Assembly: GCA_031291055.1 (NCBI GenBank)
Contig: JARLJU010000344.1
Span: 1-43,338 of the forward strand
Direction of reading: 5' to 3'
Source: Rudaea sp.
Lineage (GTDB): Bacteria; Pseudomonadota; Gammaproteobacteria; Xanthomonadales; Rhodanobacteraceae
DNA length: 43,338 bases
Shown: positions 15,775-24,320 of the stretch, one piece after another
Position numbering within the stretch: the stretch's first letter is position 1
How the letters are laid out: each line of letters begins with the position of its first letter
Position numbers and translations under genes: made by a program
The notes under the pieces: model-generated
Seen by the model: the letters and a program-made list of their open reading frames with translations, nothing else
Databases searched by the model: none
What the model was told of the DNA's origin: nothing

Positions 15775-16300
15775 TCCCAATGTGGGCGGGACCAGGATGA
15801 ACAAGCCGAGCGTGACCGAGCTTTATCGCCGCTTTGCCGATCAGGCTGGCGTGGCCGACGCCGAGCAGCTTGCAGCGCAGATAGCCGGTTCGTCGGCACG
15901 CGCGCAGTTGCTGGAATTCAGCCGCGACCTGGAACCGGAATCGGCGGCATTGAGTGCCGGGTTGGCGGTTGCCTTGAACGAAGCCAGTGGGGCGGCCCCG
16001 CATCGGCGGCATGCTGTTTCACGCCGTGCCATCGGCGGTTCGCGTCGCTGGCGCGGTGTGGCCGCGCTTGCCGCGGCCATGGTTGCGGCCGTGGTCGTGT
16101 GGGGCGGACATCGCGGCAACCAGCCGCCGCCGGCCGCGCCCGTGGCGGATTCGGGATCGACGGCAGATCGCATCTTCGCGGGTTTCAGCGAAAGCACACT
16201 GGCGACCGCCGAACGCCGCGGCGCCCAGGATGAGATTTTCCGCGGCGAATTCCGCACTGACGAGATATTCAACTCGAGCGCGAAATCGCACGACGGCTAG
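15767..16300 (+). CDS. Single-pass membrane protein, candidate anti-sigma factor
   Basis: A 177-residue protein with a cytosolic N-terminal part (about 1-92), one TM helix (about 93-113, VAALAAAMVAAVVVWGG) and a periplasmic tail. No zinc HxxxCxxC anti-sigma motif is present and the family is not recognised. The call rests on position: its ATG sits inside the sigma gene (8-nt overlap) behind GGAG, and the topology matches transmembrane anti-sigma factors. It could instead be a sigma-controlled envelope protein. Confidence 0.6.
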   Translation: MTNPNVGGTRMNKPSVTELYRRFADQAGVADAEQLAAQIAGSSARAQLLEFSRDLEPESAALSAGLAVALNEASGAAPHRRHAVSRRAIGGSRRWRGVAALAAAMVAAVVVWGGHRGNQPPPAAPVADSGSTADRIFAGFSESTLATAERRGAQDEIFRGEFRTDEIFNSSAKSHDG

Positions 16301-16384
16301 AGCGCCGCCTTGTGCACCGCCGGTTCAGTGTGGTCGGAAAAATAGGCTGACTGTTCCGGCGGAAGCGGCCACCCGTGACCGGTT

Positions 16385-17989
16385 TTACAAGGCCGCGGAA
16401 CTGGCATGCTCGCGGGTTGCGGCGAATGTCACTCCGGGCCAGCGCTCCTGGGTCAGTTGCAGATTTACCCGCGACGGGGCCAGATAGACGAGTTCGCCGG
16501 CGGCGTCGATGGCCAGGTTCGGGGCGGCCTTTTCGCGGAATTCGGCGAGTTTCTTTTCGTTGGCGCAATGAATCCAGCGCGCCGTGATCACGGTGACATT
16601 CTCGAACGCGCAATCGACGCTGTATTCGTCCTTAAGGCGATAGGCAACGACATCGAATTGAAGTACACCCACGGCGCCGAGAATCAGGTCGTTCGACATC
16701 AGCGGGCGGAAGAACTGGGTCGCGCCTTCCTCGGACAACTGCGCCAGGCCCTTCTGCAAGGCTTTCATCTTCAGCGGGTCGCGCAGACGCGCGCGGCGGA
16801 ACAGTTCCGGCGCGAAATTCGGGATACCCGTGAATGACAGGGCCTCGCCTTCACTGAACGTGTCGCCGATCGAGATGGTGCCGTGATTGTGGATGCCGAT
16901 CACGTCGCCGGGAAAGGCTTTTTCCACAATGTCGCGTTCGCTGGCCATGAAGGTGAGTGCGTTCGCGAGTTTCATTTCCTTGCCGCTGCGCACGTGAAAT
17001 GCCTTCATGCCGCCGTCAAAGCGGCCGGAACAGATGCGCATGAAGGCGACACGGTCGCGGTGCATCGGGTCCATGTTCGCCTGGATCTTGAACACGAACC
17101 CGGTCATTTTTTCCTCGCCCGGCTGGATGTCCCGTGTGGTCGTCGCGTGCGCCTGCGGCCCCGGCGCGTGTTCGACGAAGAAATCCAGCAGCAGCTGCAC
17201 GCCGAAGTTGTTCACCGCCGAGCCGAAGAAAACCGGCGTCTGCCGGCCGGCAAGATAGGCGTCCTGGTCGAATGAATGCGAGGCGCCCTCGACCAGTTCC
17301 AGCTCCTCGCGCAATTCCTTCAGCGCGTCCGCGCCGATGCGCGCTTCCAGTTGCGGATCGTCGAGCGAAGCATAAATCGTGGAATCCTGGCGGGTGAAGT
17401 TGCGCCCCGGCTCGTACACGTGAACTTCGCCGCTCACCAGGTGATACACGCCGCGCAGCCGCGAACCCATGCCGATCGGCCAGGTGATCGGCGCACACTG
17501 GATCTTCAGCACCGACTCGACCTCGTCGAGCAGTTCGATCGGCGCGCGGCCTTCGCGGTCGAGCTTGTTGATGAAGGTCATGATGGGAGTGTCGCGCAGA
17601 CGGCAGACATCCATCAGCTTGATCGTGCGTTCCTCCACGCCCTTGGCGCAGTCGATCACCATCAGCGCCGAATCGACCGCGGTGAGCACGCGATAGGTAT
17701 CTTCGGAAAAATCCGCATGGCCGGGAGTATCGAGCAGATTGACGATGCGGCCCTCGTACGGGAACTGCATCACCGAGCTGGTCACCGAAATGCCGCGTTC
17801 CTTTTCCAGCGCCATCCAGTCCGAGGTCGCATGCCGCGTGGCCTTGCGCGATTTCACGCTGCCTGCCATCTGGATGGCGCCGCCGAACAGCAGCAGTTTT
17901 TCGGTCAGTGTGGTCTTGCCCGCGTCCGGATGCGAAATGATCGCAAACGTGCGGCGGCGGCGGGTTTCGGTCAGGTCATGCTCGGACAT
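16385..17989 (-). CDS. prfC: Peptide chain release factor 3
   Basis: A 534-residue translational GTPase that recycles RF1/RF2 after termination. G motifs are [21 protein letters not shown] and NKLDRE, followed by RF3-specific [23 protein letters not shown] and the C-terminal domain with [20 protein letters not shown] 17989 is preferred over a TTG three codons upstream. It is transcribed singly and converges with the sigma-factor pair. Confidence 0.97.
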   Translation of the reverse strand: MSEHDLTETRRRRTFAIISHPDAGKTTLTEKLLLFGGAIQMAGSVKSRKATRHATSDWMALEKERGISVTSSVMQFPYEGRIVNLLDTPGHADFSEDTYRVLTAVDSALMVIDCAKGVEERTIKLMDVCRLRDTPIMTFINKLDREGRAPIELLDEVESVLKIQCAPITWPIGMGSRLRGVYHLVSGEVHVYEPGRNFTRQDSTIYASLDDPQLEARIGADALKELREELELVEGASHSFDQDAYLAGRQTPVFFGSAVNNFGVQLLLDFFVEHAPGPQAHATTTRDIQPGEEKMTGFVFKIQANMDPMHRDRVAFMRICSGRFDGGMKAFHVRSGKEMKLANALTFMASERDIVEKAFPGDVIGIHNHGTISIGDTFSEGEALSFTGIPNFAPELFRRARLRDPLKMKALQKGLAQLSEEGATQFFRPLMSNDLILGAVGVLQFDVVAYRLKDEYSVDCAFENVTVITARWIHCANEKKLAEFREKAAPNLAIDAAGELVYLAPSRVNLQLTQERWPGVTFAATREHASSAAL

Positions 17990-18087
17990 TGAAGACAACT
18001 CAAGCTTGTGCAGGCCGCGGTCGGGCCGCAGGGCCGCGCATTATACGGATTGCAATCCCGCGAAGCTTGCAGCCAGCGCTGCCGACT

Positions 18088-19014
18088 TCAGTTTCCGCCC
18101 ACCAGCATTCCCTGTTCCGGCGTGAAATCGCCGCCCGGTCCCGTGAACTGGAACGGCACCGAGACCAGTTGCATGTTCGCGTTGACCTGCACGCAGAAAT
18201 GCAGATGCGGGCCCGTGGTGTAGCCGGTGTCGCCGGACAGCGCCAGCACCTGGCCGGCACGCACGCGCTGGCCCACGTGCACGCGGGCGCCTTCCAGTTC
18301 CAGATGCGCGTAGACGGCCATCGTGCCATCGCTGTGGACGACGCGGATATTGTTCGCGCGATCGCCATACCTGGCCATGTCCAGTCCGGCGCCGTAGAAG
18401 TCGTTGTCCACCGTCATCACCACGCCATCGCGTGCGGCGAGCACGGGCGTGCCTTCCGGCATGCCGATGTCCACCGCGTAGTGGTTTTGCGCGTCGGTAT
18501 GGCTGGCCTTGCCACCGAAGGCCTGGGCAATGCGAAATTGATGATCCGACGAAAACGGCAGCCGGTAGCGCGCCTTGTCGTCGGCATGCGCGCGGTAGTC
18601 GCCGGGCATGTAGGCATACCTGAAAGTGTAGTTGAATGCCGCGCGCGCATCGACGGGAAATACATGCAACGCGCTCGTTTCGCTGTTCGCCGGCAATACG
18701 ATGCGCGCCGGCAAAGGCGGCTCGGAGCGCACGTTCGTGCTTGCGTCGATCGACACATCCACGCTGACCGGGCCACCGGCGGAATTGACGAAGGTCATCG
18801 TGCGGTCGGCGTCGGTACCGTCTTCGCGCAACCGGATCAGCGGCTGACGGTCGGTGCGCACCAGGGTCGATTTCACATCGGCCACGTCGCCCGCGGGTTT
18901 CACGTCGGTATAGTGCACGATGCCCTGGGCGTCGGTGTACTGGTAGATGTGCTTGGCCTGGGCCGCGGCACAGACGATGAGAAAAAGTATAAAAAAAGCA
19001 AAATATCTCAGCAT
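18088..19014 (-). CDS. Secreted M23 metallopeptidase with DUF4124 domain
   Basis: A 308-residue periplasmic peptidoglycan endopeptidase or LytM-like factor. The signal peptide (MLRYFAFFILFLIVCAAAQA) is followed by a DUF4124 module (HIYQYTDAQGIVHYTDVKP), a beta-rich middle, and the LytM domain with HYAVDIGMPEGTPVLA (HxxxD zinc ligands) and PHLHF (HxH). All zinc ligands are present, so activity is expected. The leader region is unusually AT-rich (TTTTTTTATACTTTTT on the coding strand). The frame stays open upstream, but ATG 19014 begins the signal peptide. Confidence 0.93.
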   Translation of the reverse strand: MLRYFAFFILFLIVCAAAQAKHIYQYTDAQGIVHYTDVKPAGDVADVKSTLVRTDRQPLIRLREDGTDADRTMTFVNSAGGPVSVDVSIDASTNVRSEPPLPARIVLPANSETSALHVFPVDARAAFNYTFRYAYMPGDYRAHADDKARYRLPFSSDHQFRIAQAFGGKASHTDAQNHYAVDIGMPEGTPVLAARDGVVMTVDNDFYGAGLDMARYGDRANNIRVVHSDGTMAVYAHLELEGARVHVGQRVRAGQVLALSGDTGYTTGPHLHFCVQVNANMQLVSVPFQFTGPGGDFTPEQGMLVGGN

Positions 19015-19131
19015 TGCGCCGTTGATGCCGTCAGTCGCCGAGTGCCAGTTTGCCTTGGGCTTGACGCGGCGACAAGCAGCGTACCCGCGAGAATGCCGGC
19101 ATGGGACCAGACTCGGTTTTTTTGACGCCAA

Positions 19132-19302
19132 TCAATTTTCGCCAATGTCCAACGGCGGCAAAGCGCGCACGATCTTCATTGTTTCGAGGCTGACTGTGAT
19201 CACGCGCAGGAACAGTTCCAGCGGATAGCGCGGATTGTGCATGGTCTCGATCGCCCAGTCGTTAGCGTCGTTGACGATGCCGCTACGGTTTGTTGCGCGA
19301 AG
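19132..19302 (-). pseudogene. C-terminal remnant resembling a type ISP restriction-modification helicase
   Basis: Minus-strand translation gives a coherent piece, RSGIVNDANDWAIETMHNPR, then YPLELFLRVITVSLETMKIV and RALPPLDIGEN, ending at a TGA at 19132-19134. This resembles the extreme C-terminus of large type ISP/DEAD-box restriction helicases (SGIVNDPNDW...PRY...DLL.R...VS.E...IV..LP). It has no start codon or ribosome site, and similarity stops upstream of about 19302, so only a fragment of the gene's 3' end survives. The match is from memory of the family, not a search. Confidence 0.55.
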
Positions 19303-19472
19303 GGGAATCGCGCAGCGTCGGCGAGCCGCGTACGCTCTGGCCGGATCACGTCAGCGGCCCGGACCGGGTGCTGTTCGAGGTGTTTCTTGCACTGCCGGTC
19401 AAGGAGCGCAAGGTAGTGCGCCAAATGATTGAGACGCTCGTTGTTTCAGCTGCCAAACTAAAACGCAGCTAG
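19290..19472 (+). pseudogene. Short unassigned reading-frame fragment
   Basis: A plus-strand frame reads PDRVLFEVFLALPVKERKVV then RQMIETLVVSAAKLKRS before a stop at 19472. The amphipathic helices are protein-like and reminiscent of C-terminal ends of small phage-type regulators, but no N-terminus, credible start or ribosome site is present. It ends exactly where the sdaA 3'-end copy begins. Likely a gene remnant; a chance frame is possible. Confidence 0.3.
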
Positions 19473-19500
19473 GCCTTAACACTCCATCACATTCACCGCC
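19471..19500 (-). repeat. Distal copy of the sdaA 3' end (direct repeat, left)
   Basis: Thirty bases match 20161-20190 at 26 positions, with ATCACATTCACCGCC (19486-19500) identical. On the minus strand it still reads GTAVNVMEC followed by a TAA stop, against GLAVNVIEC and TGA at the end of sdaA. It is a duplicated gene end, about 690 bp downstream, with vapBC between the copies. Confidence 0.8.
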
Positions 19501-19518
19501 GTCCCGCCATCGACAGCA

Positions 19519-19893
19519 TCATCGTTTGCGAAATAGAACGACGCCGGGCAATCCATCGAAATGCGCATCGCAGGTCAGCAGTTCCGCATCGTGTTCGAGC
19601 GCCGTGGCATAGACGATAGCGTCGGCGGTCGCGAGTTTGTGCGCGCGGCAGAGTTCGGCTGCGCGCAGAGCGATGACGGTATCGAGCTGCACGATCACGC
19701 ATTTGCGCGTGTGGCCGATGACTTCGTCGGCGAGCGACTCATCCATTTCGCGCAGCAGCCACTTCGCCAATTCGAGCTGCACGGCAGTGGGTACGATACA
19801 GTCCTCGCGAGAGGGAAATTCGCGCGCGATCTTGCGGCCGATCGGCCCGCCGATCAGCCATTCGATCCATGCCGAGGTGTCGACGACACGCAC
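19519..19893 (-). CDS. vapC: VapC-type PIN-domain ribonuclease toxin
   Basis: A 124-residue PIN-domain endoribonuclease. Acidic active-site residues are D5 (VVDTSAW), E41 (QLELAKW), D91 (TADAIVYA) and D109 (TCDAHFD). GTG 19893 lies 3 nt after the vapB stop, the usual coupling of type II toxin-antitoxin genes. The stop is only about 20 bp from the distal sdaA-end repeat, so the pair fills almost the whole space between the two repeats. Confidence 0.92.
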   Translation of the reverse strand: MRVVDTSAWIEWLIGGPIGRKIAREFPSREDCIVPTAVQLELAKWLLREMDESLADEVIGHTRKCVIVQLDTVIALRAAELCRAHKLATADAIVYATALEHDAELLTCDAHFDGLPGVVLFRKR

Positions 19894-19896
19894 GGT

Positions 19897-20109
19897 TCAG
19901 TAGCGATCCGCGCGGTCCCGATAGTTGTTCGGGTTGGCGCCCTTGGCGATACCGAAGAGCTCGTCGAATTTTCGGATGGGCACCAGCAGCACGCCGCTGC
20001 CCTTCGGGATGAAGGCGAATTCCTGCCCGGCTTCCCAATGCTGCGCTTCGCGCACGGCCTTGGGGATTGAGATCTGGAATTTGCTCGAAAGGGTGGCGGT
20101 GGCGGACAT
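19897..20109 (-). CDS. vapB: AbrB/SpoVT-fold antitoxin VapB
   Basis: A 70-residue antitoxin with an N-terminal swapped-hairpin DNA-binding domain (SSKFQISIPKAVRE, GQEFAFIPKGSGVLLVP) and a C-terminal toxin-neutralising tail. It lies directly upstream of vapC. An AAGG precedes the ATG at 20109. The start is 56 bp from the sdaA stop, with its own promoter-like sequence and operator between them. Confidence 0.9.
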   Translation of the reverse strand: MSATATLSSKFQISIPKAVREAQHWEAGQEFAFIPKGSGVLLVPIRKFDELFGIAKGANPNNYRDRADRY

Positions 20110-20111
20110 AT

Positions 20112-20151
20112 TCTTACCTTGCTTGATCGATCAATGATTGGTAAGAGTATA
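20112..20151 (-). promoter_or_regulatory. vapBC promoter/operator
   Basis: Inverted arms TCTTACC (20112-20118) and GGTAAGA (20140-20146) enclose a perfect palindrome TTGATCGATCAA (20123-20134). A minus-strand -10 box TATACT (20151-20146) abuts the outer arm. The layout fits autorepression by the VapBC complex. Confidence 0.65.
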
Positions 20152-20165
20152 GCACCAAAAACGCC

Positions 20166-21548
<1,383 letters not shown>

Positions 21549-21611
21549 GGTCTTTTCGCTGGTGGGATGCAAGTCCGCGTTATTCTACGCCAACCCGTGC
21601 AAACGGCCGGA

Positions 21612-21851
21612 ATGACGATGCGCCTGATCCTCTACCAACGCGACGACTGCCACTTGTGCGATCTCGCCCTCGACGTGCTCGCCCGCGCGCGCGTGCCGGA
21701 TTTCGACAGCGTGTTCATCGACGGACATTCTGGACTCGAAACGCGCTATGGCGAGCGCGTGCCGGTGCTGCGCGAAGACGAATCGGCGCGGGAGCTGAAC
21801 TGGCCGTTCGACGCGGAAGCCGTGCATCTGTTCCTTCAGCGCGAAGCGTGA
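21612..21851 (+). CDS. Glutaredoxin-like protein (DUF836 type)
   Basis: A 79-residue thioredoxin-fold protein with an N-terminal CxxC (RDDCHLCDLALDVL) and a cis-Pro loop (ERVPVLRED). Such proteins are small thiol-disulphide oxidoreductases of unassigned substrate. ATG 21612 or the ATG two codons later may be used. It is divergent from sdaA, and its end overlaps the end of the permease gene by 16 nt. Confidence 0.85.
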   Translation: MTMRLILYQRDDCHLCDLALDVLARARVPDFDSVFIDGHSGLETRYGERVPVLREDESARELNWPFDAEAVHLFLQREA

Positions 21852-23458
21852 GCGTCGGTAGTATCGCGGGCGTCGATCGCATCGAGGTCGGGAGTCCGCC
21901 AGCCGCAGCGCAGGCCCCAGAAGTAAAACACCAGGCTCACGGCGGCGACCACGACCAGATCCCAGCCGTAGGGCAGGTAACCCAGGCCGCCGAACTTCGC
22001 ACTGCCGACATATGACAACAGGGCGACGGCCGGCAGGTAAGCGATCAGCCACCAGGCCCCAGCGAGCTGGCGACCGAAATCGCGCCAGCCGGCCACGGCC
22101 TGGTAGTAAAAGTATACCGGCAGCGCAGCCACGATCAGCAGGATGATCTGGCCCGTCAGCGGCCATTTGGCCCAGTACAGCAGCTCGGTCGAGAACACGA
22201 AGGCGAGGCAGGCGAAGACCGGCAGAGCGGGCAGGCGCAAAGGGCGATACAGTTCCGGTGCGGTGCGGCGCAGCGTCATCGCACTGACCGGGCCGGTAAG
22301 GTAGGAGATGATCGTCGCCACCGAGATCACGGCCGCGAGCGTGCCCCAGCCGCGGAAGAAGAACAGGAACACAAAGGCCACCGCCAGGTTGAACCACATC
22401 GCAGTGCGCGGAATTCCATAGACCAGGTGCACGCTGCCGAAGCTGCGCGGCATGGTGCCGTTCTTCTGCATGCCATAGAGCATGCGCGCCGTCGTCGCCG
22501 TGTAGGTGATGCCGGTGCCGCTGGGGCTGATGAACGCATCGGCATAGAGCAGCATCGCCAGCCAGTTCAGGTTCACCAGCAGCGCGAGTTCCGCGAACGG
22601 CGAGCGGAAATCGATGCCGCGCCAGCCGGCCTTCGCGAGCAGGTCCGGCGGCACCGAGCCGAGGTAGGCGATCTGCAGCAGCACATAGACAATGGTGGCC
22701 AGCGCGATCGCACCGAAGATGGCAAACGGAATGCTGCGTCCCGGATTGCGCGCCTCGCCGGCCAGGTTCACCGGACTCTGGAAGCCGTTGAAGCTGAAGA
22801 CGATGCCGGCCGTGGCGACGGCGGTCAGCACGGCGGCGAAATCGATGACGTGCGCGCCGCCGTCGATGCCGACGTCGAAATTCCCGCTGTGAAAACCGCT
22901 CGCGATCAACGCGACGGCGGTCAATGCAGGCACGACCAGCTTGAAAAGCGTTATTGCCGTGTTCGAGCGCGCAAACAGTTTCACGCTCCAGAAATTCAGC
23001 ATAAAGTACACAATTACCAAAACCGCGGCGATGCTCAGGCCCGGCGGCGTCAATTCGCCGCGGCCATCGGGTAAATGCATGTACAGGTCGTGCGCCCACT
23101 GCCATGGCCACGATGCCATGTACTGCACCGAGGCTTCGGCTTCGACCGGAATCACCGAGACGATCGCGATCCAGTTTGACCAGGCACCGACGAAACCGAC
23201 CAGCGAGCCGTGCGAATACTGGCTGTAGCGCACCATGCCGCCGGATTCCGGAAACATCGCGCCCAGTTCCGCATAGGTCAGTGCGATCGTCGTGATCACC
23301 GCGGCGCCGATCACCCAGGCCCACACTGCATCCGGGCCGGCGAGACCTGCCGCGCGCCACGCGCCGAACAGCCAGCCCGAACCGATGATAGAGCCCAGGC
23401 CCGTCAGCATCAGTGCGAACGGGCCGACCTCGCGGCGAATCAGGTGGTGGTCGGACAT
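21836..23458 (-). CDS. APC-family amino-acid permease
   Basis: A 540-residue inner-membrane transporter with about 12-14 TM helices. The first helix carries the APC signature GLGSIIGSGWLFG, with further family stretches ALTYAELGAMFPESGG and FNGFQSPVNLAGEARNP. It resembles aspartate/proton symporter-like members; substrate is not determinable here. Start ATG 23458. Its neighbour sdaA suggests a link with amino-acid catabolism. Confidence 0.9.
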   Translation of the reverse strand: MSDHHLIRREVGPFALMLTGLGSIIGSGWLFGAWRAAGLAGPDAVWAWVIGAAVITTIALTYAELGAMFPESGGMVRYSQYSHGSLVGFVGAWSNWIAIVSVIPVEAEASVQYMASWPWQWAHDLYMHLPDGRGELTPPGLSIAAVLVIVYFMLNFWSVKLFARSNTAITLFKLVVPALTAVALIASGFHSGNFDVGIDGGAHVIDFAAVLTAVATAGIVFSFNGFQSPVNLAGEARNPGRSIPFAIFGAIALATIVYVLLQIAYLGSVPPDLLAKAGWRGIDFRSPFAELALLVNLNWLAMLLYADAFISPSGTGITYTATTARMLYGMQKNGTMPRSFGSVHLVYGIPRTAMWFNLAVAFVFLFFFRGWGTLAAVISVATIISYLTGPVSAMTLRRTAPELYRPLRLPALPVFACLAFVFSTELLYWAKWPLTGQIILLIVAALPVYFYYQAVAGWRDFGRQLAGAWWLIAYLPAVALLSYVGSAKFGGLGYLPYGWDLVVVAAVSLVFYFWGLRCGWRTPDLDAIDARDTTDAHASR

Positions 23459-23473
23459 GAGTACTCCATGACG

Positions 23474-23494
23474 AAAAATCCCGTCAGCGACGGG
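23474..23494 (-). terminator. Intrinsic terminator of the EMC3-like/AP operon
   Basis: Stem CCCGTC / GACGGG with a 3-nt loop is followed on the minus strand by ATTTTTCG. It lies about 45 bp past the stop of the leftward gene at 23538 and just upstream of the permease start, separating the two transcription units. Confidence 0.7.
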
Positions 23495-23537
23495 TAGGGG
23501 ATGATTGCAGGTTTGCCGGCGCGTGTCAGGTCGAAAC

Positions 23538-24320
23538 TCAATGCAGGCGCCAGCGCAGCTTCAGGGCCAGCGATACCATCAGCAGAGTGGTGAAGAACCA
23601 CGCCTCCCAGTCGCGTAGCCACGCGGGGCCGGCGGCAATCATCTGGCGTGCGGGCAGGGCTATTGTCAGGCGTTCGATCGGTGCCGTGGCGGGCAGATAG
23701 CCGCCAGGATTGCCTACCAGCCAGTTCAATCCAATGAATTTGTGTACAAAAGAGCTTTGTATATCTTTGCTCAGAGTGAACAAGGTCCTGCCATTCGCAT
23801 CCACAAGCGCGGCAGGGTTACCTGCATCCGGCCATTGCAACTGCCAGCACCCGGATTCGCCGGACAGTATTGTCGCTGCGGGCTGCCAGCGCAGGGAGGC
23901 CGCGACGGCGGTGGGCAGCGCGCACACATTCACCGCTGCGTCGGGTGTCGGAGCATCGAACTCGAAGCGATTGGAAAGCCAGGGCAGGACGAACAATAGT
24001 GGCAGGCTCGCGAGCAGTGCGGGTCGCAGGGTCAGGCCGAGCTGGCGCAACGTCAGGCGCAGGTTCTGCCCGATGAGCGAGTGCAGTTCGGCGAAACCGC
24101 CGTCGTGCAGGGCCAGGGCGCGCTGGCTGCGGCCGATTTCTGCGCGCAGCTCCAGCAGGCGTTGTTGATCGGAAAAGCGCCGGTACAGACGCATGCTGAT
24201 CCACGCGCAGATGCTTGCATAGGCAATGATGCGCAGCAGGGCCGGAAGGTGAGCATGGTCAGCCGCGGCATCAAGCACATCGAACAGCGGTGCTGGCAGA
24301 TCAAGCAGCCCCGGCTTCAT
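23538..24320 (-). CDS. EMC3/TMCO1-like (DUF106-type, Oxa1 superfamily) three-TM membrane protein
   Basis: A 260-residue protein. TM1 is about 28-44. A cytosolic coiled-coil hairpin (46-95, with QQRLLELRAEIGRSQRAL and a second amphipathic arm) leads to TM2 (98-116). A periplasmic loop of about 120 residues (two Cys, NPGGYLPATAPIERLTIALP) precedes TM3 (238-255) and a basic end. TM1-coiled coil-TM2-TM3 is the plan of EMC3/TMCO1/Get1-type insertases. The large loop is an addition. The start overlaps the AP-superfamily gene stop as ATGA, so it is the last gene of a three-gene operon. Family call is by topology and remembered sequence style, so it is provisional. Confidence 0.55.
   Translation of the reverse strand: MKPGLLDLPAPLFDVLDAAADHAHLPALLRIIAYASICAWISMRLYRRFSDQQRLLELRAEIGRSQRALALHDGGFAELHSLIGQNLRLTLRQLGLTLRPALLASLPLLFVLPWLSNRFEFDAPTPDAAVNVCALPTAVAASLRWQPAATILSGESGCWQLQWPDAGNPAALVDANGRTLFTLSKDIQSSFVHKFIGLNWLVGNPGGYLPATAPIERLTIALPARQMIAAGPAWLRDWEAWFFTTLLMVSLALKLRWRLH

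Larger units (their letters stand above)
19015..19518. other. Accessory patch between the M23 gene and vapC
   Basis: This 500-bp stretch has no intact gene. From left to right it carries an AT-rich M23 promoter region with a T7 run near 19119-19125, a restriction-helicase remnant (19132-19302, minus), a short plus-strand fragment (to 19472), and a copy of the sdaA 3' end (19471-19500). The mosaic looks like the scar of successive insertions and deletions. Confidence 0.6.
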
